Origin: an uncultured Alcanivoracaceae bacterium
GTDB lineage: Bacteria > Pseudomonadota > Gammaproteobacteria > Xanthomonadales > Marinicellaceae
Assembly (NCBI GenBank): GCA_913061105.1
Contig: CAJXVJ010000005.1
Span: forward strand, 1 to 42,123
Direction: 5' to 3'
DNA: 42,123 bases
Below, one piece after another: positions 21,585 to 29,190 of the stretch. Below the pieces are notes generated by a model. The model did no database searches. It was not told where the DNA came from and was given only the letters and a program-made list of their open reading frames with translations. The translations under genes and the position numbers were made by a program. Each line of letters opens with the position of its first letter. Within the stretch, counting starts at the first letter, position 1.

Positions 21585-21589
21585 TTAAT

Positions 21590-22054
21590 CTATTTTTCCT
21601 GCTTGGTAAAGACCACATCTTTGGGAACTTTTCCTGGAGGCAATCTAGTAGAGTGCATTTGCGATAGACGCCATTTGCCTTTTTTCTTCTCAACGATAAC
21701 ACTTTCCAACCAAATAACTGATTCATTATAATTGTCATTACTAAAAGTTGCTTTATTCCAATAGTTGACCGTTACAATGCTACCATGGTCCTTCATGTTA
21801 ATAATGCTGAAATAGTTATCCCTAACATAATCGTTTTCGTTGACCACTTTAATCAAATCTTTAATGGACCAAACTTCACCATGTTCCAATAGCACAAATT
21901 TTTTGGTTACTAGAGATTTCATGTCCTTATGATTGACTTCTGATATGGCCAAAAAGAATTTATCAACGGCTTTGAATGCATTGCCCTCCTTATTGGCTTG
22001 GGCTTGAGTGACCAGACAAACTGATAGTACCGTTATTAAAATATATTTGAACAT
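21590..22054 (-). CDS. SnoaL/NTF2-like exported protein
   Basis: Signal peptide; VDKFFLAISEVNHKDMKSLVTKKFVLLEHGEVWSIKDLI... and WLESVIVEKKKGKWRLSQMHSTRLPP. Confidence 0.7.
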   Translation of the reverse strand: MFKYILITVLSVCLVTQAQANKEGNAFKAVDKFFLAISEVNHKDMKSLVTKKFVLLEHGEVWSIKDLIKVVNENDYVRDNYFSIINMKDHGSIVTVNYWNKATFSNDNYNESVIWLESVIVEKKKGKWRLSQMHSTRLPPGKVPKDVVFTKQEK

Positions 22055-22130
22055 TTACTTTCTCCTAAATTGATTATTACTGGCATGTTATTTTATGCCT
22101 GGATTAAATGATTGTTATTAAATATCTGAG

Positions 22131-22532
22131 TCACATACCCAACATTGACATAATTATTCCAATTAATGCCATGACTGCAAGCACAGCTGCAGGAATGATT
22201 GACAACATAAAACCAGGACCACGTTTTGAAGGTTCAGTCACATAAGCACGCCAGTATAAAACACGGCCAATGACATAAACTATTCCAATACCTGCTATTA
22301 TCAATGAAGACCAGTATTTACTGGCGATATATAGAGCCGGTAGAAAGATCACCAATAATTCCAAGGTATTCATTTGCACCCTGTACATGCACTCAAATTC
22401 ATGATTTCCTGTCACTGCAGGGCCTTTTAAGCCAGTTTTTTCTCGGGCTTTGCCTGTCAATGCTCCAAAGAACAAAAACTGAAGTACCGCTATAATTGCA
22501 ACTAAATCTACATATTCCATAATATTTACCAT
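22131..22532 (-). CDS. MAPEG-family membrane protein
   Basis: GPAVTGNHEFECMYRVQMNTLELLVIFLPALYIAS...IGRVLYWRAYVTEPSKRGPGF. Confidence 0.85.
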   Translation of the reverse strand: MVNIMEYVDLVAIIAVLQFLFFGALTGKAREKTGLKGPAVTGNHEFECMYRVQMNTLELLVIFLPALYIASKYWSSLIIAGIGIVYVIGRVLYWRAYVTEPSKRGPGFMLSIIPAAVLAVMALIGIIMSMLGM

Positions 22533-22570
22533 AATTAATATAACATAATTTTAGCACATTATTGACTGAA

Positions 22571-23044
22571 TTAATAATAATCAAATCCATTGTCTTGTAG
22601 ACTATCTGGAAGGCCTTCATTAAACCAATCTTGGTATCCAATTAAATCTTCTGGGTCTCCTTCTTCCCAACTTTTCAATTGAATTTCATTATTCAGATTT
22701 CGAATAAAAATCAAATAAAATTCTTCTCCTTTCCCTTTAATTCTAACATCTGAATCTAGGAATACATCTTGAAAAAAACCTGCCAATTGCATCAATGAAT
22801 CCTCTGAACCATTTCCTCCTGCTAGAGTAGCAACAATATAACCTTCTTCTTGATAAACATCATCAAAGAAAAAGGCATCAATTTCTGATTTATTAAATAG
22901 TTTGTCTACTAAATAGTTTTTATTATCACCGATGATATCATTAAGATTTGAAGGATATAGTTCTCCTTGTTCAATCAATTCAAACAATGAATTATGATTA
23001 TTTTTCTCAAATAAATTTACATAAAGTGTTGCATGCAGTTCCAT
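22571..23044 (-). CDS. Hypothetical acidic protein
   Basis: 157 aa intact ORF, acidic, no motif recognised. Confidence 0.55.
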   Translation of the reverse strand: MELHATLYVNLFEKNNHNSLFELIEQGELYPSNLNDIIGDNKNYLVDKLFNKSEIDAFFFDDVYQEEGYIVATLAGGNGSEDSLMQLAGFFQDVFLDSDVRIKGKGEEFYLIFIRNLNNEIQLKSWEEGDPEDLIGYQDWFNEGLPDSLQDNGFDYY

Positions 23045-23238
23045 TAAATTTTACCTCAAAATAATTGTATTTAATTATAGAGACCTATGCATAACTCTGG
23101 GACGATGAAAAAAAGAATGACAAAAGCTCCAATCAAGGCAAAAAATAAGTCAAATAGCCCGCTATTTGCGAGTTTTTTAACGATGAGTGGAGTTTATAAC
23201 AACTTTTTTACACTTTCCAGTGGTTGTGCAAAGGTATC

Positions 23239-23483
23239 TTATACTAACCAAATGGTAATTAGTGCTAAAAAGATTACCCAACCCATTAAATAGACATATG
23301 TCTGTTGTTGCAAATCACTTTTAGGTGAAATAAATTCATCAGGATATTTTCCTAATGTGATGATTCTCAAAAATACGAAACCAACAGTATAAAAAACAGC
23401 ATGGGTTAATACTTCTAAAAATATAAACCTAAAATACGTCCAATCACAGGGAAAACCACTTCTAAAATCACTTCAAGAACCAT
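23239..23483 (-). pseudogene. Small membrane protein gene interrupted by one -1 frameshift at an A5/T5 run (23417-23421)
   Basis: Frame 1: MVLEVILEVVFPVIGRILGLYF(TAG). Adjacent frame from the T run: FLEVLTHAVFYTVGFVFLRIITLGKYPDEFISPKSDLQQQTYVYLMGWVIFLALITIWLV(TAA). One added T joins them. Confidence 0.65.
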
Positions 23484-23539
23484 AATATTTATTCCTTTAA
23501 AACTATTATTATACAATGATGATCAATCTATGCTAACCG

Positions 23540-23576
23540 CCAAAAGTCATGTCTTAGTTTAGACTGTAACTTTTGG
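23540..23576. repeat. Inverted repeat / hairpin 3' of the GNAT gene
   Basis: CCAAAAGT (23540-23547) ... ACTTTTGG (23569-23576), with inner GTCT/AGAC. Confidence 0.6.
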
Positions 23577-23607
23577 ATAATACTAACTCCTCTTATATCA
23601 TTATTGT

Positions 23608-24063
23608 TTATTCAGTATTAAGTTTCATTTCTATCAGGCATGGCTTGAAACCAGTTTTTTCATAGGCTCTAATAGCCGATGTATTGCCTGAATACACTTC
23701 TAAATAATGATTGTTAACTCCTTGGTTTTTACTCCATGAAATAAGTTTTTGCATGATTGTTTTGTTTAAGCCTTTGCCTCGATATTGCGGAGATACATAC
23801 ATAAACCCTAGATAAGCATGTTTTTTATGTTCAAGTGATTGTTTTGACATCTGAATCTGTGAATAACCCGTACCCACAATTTCACCCTTGTCTTCTGCGA
23901 CTAACAGATAGGAATCATCCTTTGTTATCAGATGCTTCATGTCATAATATATCGGCTTATTTTTTTTTATATCGGCATTATACGGACGCTCTGCTTCAAC
24001 TACTTTTTGTTCCAGTGCAAATAGCTGCTCAATGTCAGTTATGACGGCTTGTCTATATTTCAT
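23608..24063 (-). CDS. GNAT-family N-acetyltransferase
   Basis: MKYRQAVITDIEQLFALEQ...LGFMYVSPQYRGKGLNKTIMQKLISWSKNQGVNNHYLEVYSGNTSAIRAYEKTGFKP. Start corrected from 24147 to ATG 24063. Confidence 0.9.
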   Translation of the reverse strand: MKYRQAVITDIEQLFALEQKVVEAERPYNADIKKNKPIYYDMKHLITKDDSYLLVAEDKGEIVGTGYSQIQMSKQSLEHKKHAYLGFMYVSPQYRGKGLNKTIMQKLISWSKNQGVNNHYLEVYSGNTSAIRAYEKTGFKPCLIEMKLNTE

Positions 24064-24064
24064 A

Positions 24065-24412
24065 TTATTTATTATTTTCTCTATTTTTTGAACGGGTATA
24101 TTTGCTAAAACCAAATTTGCCTTTGACCTCAATGTTATCATGATCAATCACAATGTATTCAGGGTCATCAATTATTTTACTGTTTGGTCGGTATTCGCCC
24201 TTTGCAAAACAACCTCCTGGGCCGCAAAAAGAAATATAGTACAAGCCACCAGGAGCTTTTCCAATAGCAAGGCCAAAATCGTGCTTTTGGTTCTGTTTCC
24301 AAAATCCACCTAGCGGATGTGTTTTGCTTGGCTTAGCTGCCTTCTCAATGTACCAGTTTGGATAATGAGGACTTTTAAGAACTGTTATAAAATCTTTAAT
24401 GAATTTGATCAT
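24065..24412 (-). CDS. Conserved-looking hypothetical protein, 115 aa
   Basis: Intact ORF; stop/start nearly abut GNAT, overlaps 3' end of the MBL gene by 17 nt, consistent with an operon. Confidence 0.6.
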   Translation of the reverse strand: MIKFIKDFITVLKSPHYPNWYIEKAAKPSKTHPLGGFWKQNQKHDFGLAIGKAPGGLYYISFCGPGGCFAKGEYRPNSKIIDDPEYIVIDHDNIEVKGKFGFSKYTRSKNRENNK

Positions 24413-25316
24413 TGGTTTTTTCTTGAATTAAACGTTTTTGGAGTCTTTTAGTAATGCTTTCAGCGTAATTTTTACAACTGTTTTTGTCAAACAAACCTTC
24501 AGGGCTTAGCAGGTTTTTGCGCATCTTGCTTGCTGATGGGTGTGGCGTGAGTAAAATTTCACACTCCAATAAACTCAAATTTCGTATTCCTTTCTTGTAA
24601 TCATCGACATATTGAGGGTGTTCACTAAAAAGATAACTGTCATGACTAATTGGCGACAAACTATCTGCATAGACGATAATAACACACTCTGTGTTTTCAC
24701 AGGACTGCCACTGCCAACTTAATGCACCCAGCGTATGCCCAGGTGTTGCAATTGGTAAAAAAGTAAGATTTCCAAGTGTTAATGACTGACCAACATTAAT
24801 AATTTCATCTACCTTTGAAGTTGGAAATTCCTCATGCATGCCAGCTTGTGGGTCGTGTTTAGAAGCAATTCCTGATTGTAATACTGGCGCAGCTTCTGGA
24901 GAAGCGAATAACTTTGCAGAACTGAGTTCTTGTAATTTTGCCAGTCCAGCCACATGATCAAAATGTTCGTGGCTGTGCAGCAGGAACCTCACATCATTCA
25001 TCGAAAAACCTAGAGATTTAATATTTTCAGCAATAATGTCAGCACCAGCCTCAGTACCACCATCTATTAATACATGACCATCATTACTGGTAATCAAAAT
25101 AGCTGAAATACCACAAGTTCCGACATAATAGCTATTTCCATAAATACGGAATGGAGGACCAGGTTTGTCCCAGTCATCCCAGGTGGAACAGACTTCTGCC
25201 CATTTATTTTGTGAAGGTCGATCCATTATTTGCGGGACGGTTTTGACAGTACACCCTGATATTACAATAAAAACTAAAAACGCCATCAATGTGTTAATTT
25301 TTACACTATTAATCAT
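24396..25316 (-). CDS. Subclass B3-like metallo-beta-lactamase, predicted lipoprotein
   Basis: HSHEHFDHVAG (HxHxDH), TPGHTLGALSW (His196-type), YADSLSPISHDSY (Ser221-type B3 signature), LLTPHPSASKM (His263-type); N-terminal FLVFIVISGC lipobox. Start uncertain (25379, 25316 or 25286). Confidence 0.82.
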   Translation of the reverse strand: MINSVKINTLMAFLVFIVISGCTVKTVPQIMDRPSQNKWAEVCSTWDDWDKPGPPFRIYGNSYYVGTCGISAILITSNDGHVLIDGGTEAGADIIAENIKSLGFSMNDVRFLLHSHEHFDHVAGLAKLQELSSAKLFASPEAAPVLQSGIASKHDPQAGMHEEFPTSKVDEIINVGQSLTLGNLTFLPIATPGHTLGALSWQWQSCENTECVIIVYADSLSPISHDSYLFSEHPQYVDDYKKGIRNLSLLECEILLTPHPSASKMRKNLLSPEGLFDKNSCKNYAESITKRLQKRLIQEKTNDQIH

Positions 25317-25347
25317 AAAAACAATGAATGATATAGGATTGGTCATT

Positions 25348-25734
25348 TTAACAATTAAACGTTGTATTAAAATCAACATAATATTTAAACTCTAACACGT
25401 TGTCTGCTGGATCTTTCACAATGAATTTGCCAGACTCAGTGCCAGTTCCTTCTTGTTTAATACTAGGACTCATTTCGAATTTAACACCATGTGAACTAAA
25501 TAAACCTGAAATATTGTTCCACTCCTGTTTATCTAAGATAGCACCAAAATGATCAATTGGCATGGCTACCATTCCCTCACGCTCTTGATGTAATGTGATC
25601 TGATGGCCAAAGAAAATGATATCAATCCAATTACCAGTATCTCGGCCCTTCTTACAACCGATTAAATTAATATAAAATTCTTTTGCTTCATCTAAAGATG
25701 GCACAACTAGTGATAAATGAAATGGTTTAATCAT
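25348..25734 (-). CDS. VOC superfamily protein
   Basis: MIKPFHLSLVVPSLDEAKEFYINLIGCKKGRDTGNWIDIIFFGHQITLH...FIVKDPADNVLEFKYY. Start corrected from 25794 to ATG 25734. Confidence 0.85.
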   Translation of the reverse strand: MIKPFHLSLVVPSLDEAKEFYINLIGCKKGRDTGNWIDIIFFGHQITLHQEREGMVAMPIDHFGAILDKQEWNNISGLFSSHGVKFEMSPSIKQEGTGTESGKFIVKDPADNVLEFKYYVDFNTTFNC

Positions 25735-26047
25735 AAGAGTGTTTTTTACCTCAGCCAGTTGCGGTAGGCTTGGCGTGCAATGTAATCTGACCATGTAAAA
25801 ATTCTATTCTATCACCTTATTGTTAGATATGTTTTGCAAAATTAATAAAATATTTTATTAACCGATTCAAGCTTTGATCACTCTTTTGATGCCTGACCAG
25901 ATGTACGATCCATTGTTACAGAACTTGCACAAACTTCATAACTTATTGTCCCTTCTTAAGTCGTATGCTCATTTTAAAGTAACAAGATTCTTTCCAGTAC
26001 TTTTCTTCTATAAATCACTAATTGATTTCATAAAACAACTTAAGGAC

Positions 26048-26095
26048 TTTTAACGCCTTGCTCATCAGTTTATCTGATGCAGCTACATGTTAGAC
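26048..26095 (-). other. Candidate integron attC recombination site
   Basis: Minus strand: GTCTAAC-ATGTA-GCTGCATCAG-ATAAA-CTGATGAGC-AAGGC-GTTAAAA. 1L box RYYYAAC matches; 5-nt spacers; 2L/2R pair with one extrahelical G; 1R GTTAAAA differs from GTTRRRY only at the last base. The racemase stop TAA lies within GTCTAAC. Confidence 0.72.
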
Positions 26096-26844
26096 ACAAT
26101 TTGTATGCTCTGTTGCCTCCCTAACTGCAGCCTCAGCCAACAGACGATTTGAGTTTAATGTTGGCAGCACTGAATTTGAGTCATCAATAATTAATGGTAT
26201 CTCTGTGCATCCAAGAATAATTGCGTCACAGCCTTTGTCTTTTAAACTACTGATCACCTCCTGAAAATAGATTACTGATTCTGGCTTAAAAATACCATAA
26301 ACCAATTCCTCCATAATTATGCGCCCAACTTCATTAATTTCTTCATTCGATGGCCGTTCCCAAGTAAGTCCTAAACATTCTATTTTTTCTGGATAAACAC
26401 TGCTTTCAACCAACCACTTAGTTCCCAAAATTCCAAGTTTCCTAAAACCCTTATATTTTGAGTTTTCTACGACAACCTCTGCTATATGAAGCCAAGGTAA
26501 GGGAGCGCGTTTTTCAACGTATTTGAAAGCCTGATGGATTGTATTGTCAGGGCAAATTAGAAAGTCTGCGCCCAGCGCCTTCAATTTGTTAGCAGAAGAA
26601 AGCATTAATTCACCAATGCCATTTATATCATTAGAGTTCAAGCAATCCACATAATCGGCGAGAGAATGAGTATGCATAGAAATTTCAGGGTGAACATGCT
26701 CACCTAATGTTTTTGGGCTTTCAGTACATATCGTTTTGTAACAAAGTGCCGCCCCTTCGGCAGAACATCCAACTATTCCAATATGTTTAGAAGAATTCCC
26801 CATACTTATTTACGCCTCAATGATTAGGTTCCGAGTTTGTCTAA
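26054..26844 (-). mobile_element. Candidate integron gene cassette (about 791 bp) carrying the racemase-family gene
   Basis: Predicted cassette start G|TTAGACA (minus strand, core at 26838-26845) is the exact complement of the 1L box TGTCTAAC at the 3' end; 41-nt leader, one ORF, attC right at the stop codon. Confidence 0.68.
26090..26803 (-). CDS. Aspartate/glutamate racemase family protein
   Basis: IGIVGCSAEGAALCYKTI, LICPDNTIHQAF, AIILGCTEIPLII. Confidence 0.88.
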   Translation of the reverse strand: MGNSSKHIGIVGCSAEGAALCYKTICTESPKTLGEHVHPEISMHTHSLADYVDCLNSNDINGIGELMLSSANKLKALGADFLICPDNTIHQAFKYVEKRAPLPWLHIAEVVVENSKYKGFRKLGILGTKWLVESSVYPEKIECLGLTWERPSNEEINEVGRIIMEELVYGIFKPESVIYFQEVISSLKDKGCDAIILGCTEIPLIIDDSNSVLPTLNSNRLLAEAAVREATEHTNCV

Positions 26845-26889
26845 CAACTTGATAGTAGTGCATTTTTGCACATTAATTTATGTAAGACA
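26838..26889. repeat. 52-bp imperfect inverted repeat at the upstream cassette boundary (possible degenerate att site)
   Basis: TGTCTAAC (26838-26845) vs GTAAGACA (26882-26889), 7/8 pairing; central GTGCA-TTTT-TGCAC (26858-26871). Confidence 0.45.
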
Positions 26890-26967
26890 GTCATTTTTGG
26901 TCTTTTTTTGGTGAATTTTGATTCTATCACATCATTTTATCGAATAATAGAGGTGGTTTTATACGCT

Positions 26968-27028
26968 ATAATCGTGATTAATTTGCACTAAAGAACTATT
27001 ATCAGTAATAATCGTGATTAATGTGCAT
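26968..27028 (-). promoter_or_regulatory. Two 21-bp direct repeats 40 bp apart, each with a palindromic core TAATC-GT-GATTA; possible operators
   Basis: ATAATCGTGATTAATTTGCAC (26968-26988) and ATAATCGTGATTAATGTGCAT (27008-27028), upstream of the minus-strand racemase gene. Confidence 0.5.
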
Positions 27029-27122
27029 TTTTAATAGATTGTTATGCTGAATAATAATAGTTTGTTTTCATTTCTATGCTCGGTTTTGACGAGTGGATAA
27101 TAAGGTACCCACGAAGGGCACA

Positions 27123-27500
27123 CCGTACGGCAAATTCAATAAATATGTATGGCGCAACCTTTGAAAGTGTGAAATAACTCTTTTTAATGTAGTGGAGCAC
27201 CTGTGTGTGCTCCTTCTCTTGGGTTTTCTCACTATATGTGAAGAGTAATGATAGATTTACAATGAAATACTTCCAAAATAGGGCGGACACACAGTTCCGC
27301 ACCCTACACCGAGCGATTTAACAGTATCCATGTGGTTGCCCTTCTCATACAAGAAATTGATTTACAAAGTAATTATTTAACTACAAATGAATAAATAGTC
27401 ATTGGATAGTTGGCTTTAGCCACCCTTTTTATGTATTTTTCTTAAGTGGATTTTGTTACTATTAATTTCGCAAGCGAAATTGGGCGGGACTGAAGTCCCG
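27123..27500. repeat. Cluster of short extragenic palindromes (REP-like)
   Basis: CCGTACGG 27123-27130; GGAGCAC-ctgtgt-GTGCTCC 27194-27213; TAGGGCGGA...TCCGcaCCCTA 27280-27307; TGGCT-tt-AGCCA 27411-27422; AATTTCGC-aa-GCGAAATT 27464-27481; CGGGACT-ga-AGTCCCG 27485-27500. Confidence 0.6.
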
Positions 27501-27569
27501 ACTTTTGAATACAAAGAATCATTCAAAATTAATGTACGGCTTAATCCTTGTGAATATCCATTTTAACAT

Positions 27570-27941
27570 TTAAGTACTTATTTTCATACCAACAAAAAAA
27601 GCCAAAAAGCACAATACAAATGTTGATATCAAATAGGTAAAGCCTTTTAAGTATTCCCCATAGGACATCATTAATACAGTTTCCATTGAAAAGGTTGACC
27701 AAGTGGTTAATGCCCCTAGAAAACCCATCATTATGAACAACTTCACATTTTCAGAGGCTTGGTACTTGTCTATTAAATACACATAGGCTATTCCCATTAA
27801 AAAACAACCTACAACATTAACTAGCAAAGTTGCCCATGGGGTTGAAGCTCCAAAATAATGCGTAATGGCTTTTGAGTTAAAGAATCGTATAACAGCACCC
27901 AATGCACCACCTGCTGCCACCACTAAGATTTGCTTAATCAT
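27570..27941 (-). CDS. crcB: Fluoride-specific ion channel CrcB (Fluc)
   Basis: GGALGAVIRFFNS, PWATLLVNVVGCFLMGIAY, GFLGALTTWSTFSMETVLMM. Confidence 0.95.
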   Translation of the reverse strand: MIKQILVVAAGGALGAVIRFFNSKAITHYFGASTPWATLLVNVVGCFLMGIAYVYLIDKYQASENVKLFIMMGFLGALTTWSTFSMETVLMMSYGEYLKGFTYLISTFVLCFLAFFVGMKIST

Positions 27942-29184
27942 TTCTATTGCTTCTTATTATTTCTAGTTTTTGTGCTATTTTAATTTCTAAGCCGGCTTGT
28001 TTGGGATGGTAATAGACTTTTTCACCCATCTTATCAGGAAATCCTTTTTGTGAATAGGCCACAGAATGTTCACTGTCATGATCATATTGATAACCGCTGC
28101 CAAATCCTTGTTTTTTCATTAAATCAGTCGGAGCATTGCGCAAATGCATGGGCACATCCAGTGATCCCAAATTTTTAGCATCAGCTCTGGATTCATTGTG
28201 AGCTGTATAAACAGCATTACTTTTTGGACAACTGGCTACATACACCGCAGCTTGTGCTAAGGCCAAATCTCCTTCTGGCGAACCCAATCTTCGCCATGTT
28301 TCCCAAGCATCCAAACACAGTGTCAGCGCCCTTGGGTCGGCATTGCCCACTTCTTCACTGGCCATTCTTAATAACCTTCGCGCAATGTATTGAGGATCAC
28401 ATCCTGCATCTAACATGCGATTCATCCAATAAAGAGCGGCATCAGGATTAGAGCTGCGCACACATTTGTGTAATGCAGATATTTGTTCGTAAAAGACATC
28501 ACCTTTGTTATCAAATCTTCTGGCTTGTCCAGAGACAATTAGTGAAACCTCTTCATCATTCACATCACCATCATGAGAGTAATCAGATAATATTTCTAGA
28601 AGGGTTAGTAGTCTTCTGGCATCGCCATCTGCCGATTGAATCAACTGATTTTGTTGTGCTTCAGATAAGTCTAAACCTGTTTCTTTAACGCCTTTCTCTA
28701 ATAAAATCCGCAAATCATCGGCCTCAATATTTTTAAGAATATAGACACGCGATCTTGATAATAACGCATTATTCAGAGCAAATGATGGATTTTCTGTGGT
28801 GGCACCAATTAATGTAATTAGCCCGTTCTCCATGTGCGGAAGAAAAGCATCTTGTTGCGATTTATTGAAACGGTGTATTTCATCAACAAACAAAACCGTG
28901 TTTAAATTGTTGTCGCGATTTTCTTCGGCTTGTTTGATGGCTTTACGGATATCAGCCACTCCTGACAGGATAGCTGATAAATTAATTTGTTGAACATTGG
29001 TTTTTTCACACAGTATACGGGCCAATGTGGTTTTACCTGTGCCAGGTGGTCCCCACAATACCATTGAATGCAAATGGTTGTTTTCAATGACTTTTGCAAA
29101 TGGCCGATTGTCAGCTGTGAGGTGTTGTTGACCAACAACATCGTCTAAAACTTGAGGTCTCAGTTTATCGGCGAGTGGTTGCAT
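27934..29184 (-). CDS. rarA: Replication-associated recombination protein A (AAA+ ATPase)
   Basis: PLADKLRPQVLDDVVGQQHL, LWGPPGTGKTTLARIL, FVDEIHRFNKSQQDAFLPHME, GATTENPSFALNNALLSR. Confidence 0.96.
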   Translation of the reverse strand: MQPLADKLRPQVLDDVVGQQHLTADNRPFAKVIENNHLHSMVLWGPPGTGKTTLARILCEKTNVQQINLSAILSGVADIRKAIKQAEENRDNNLNTVLFVDEIHRFNKSQQDAFLPHMENGLITLIGATTENPSFALNNALLSRSRVYILKNIEADDLRILLEKGVKETGLDLSEAQQNQLIQSADGDARRLLTLLEILSDYSHDGDVNDEEVSLIVSGQARRFDNKGDVFYEQISALHKCVRSSNPDAALYWMNRMLDAGCDPQYIARRLLRMASEEVGNADPRALTLCLDAWETWRRLGSPEGDLALAQAAVYVASCPKSNAVYTAHNESRADAKNLGSLDVPMHLRNAPTDLMKKQGFGSGYQYDHDSEHSVAYSQKGFPDKMGEKVYYHPKQAGLEIKIAQKLEIIRSNRND

Positions 29185-29190
29185 GATCGT

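Noticed and set aside
23087-23293. 68-aa plus-strand ORF
   Set aside because: Antisense to the better-supported frameshifted gene and hydrophobic remnant.
25822-25828. GTTAGAT core as a second attC site
   Set aside because: No complementary RYYYAAC-type box or paired L boxes within about 100 bp; isolated match expected by chance.
27042-27302. 86-aa minus-strand ORF
   Set aside because: Overlaps several palindromes and has no protein-like motif; probably spurious.
27560-27960. Fluoride riboswitch expected for crcB
   Set aside because: crcB overlaps the rarA 3' end by 8 bp, leaving no 5' UTR for a riboswitch.
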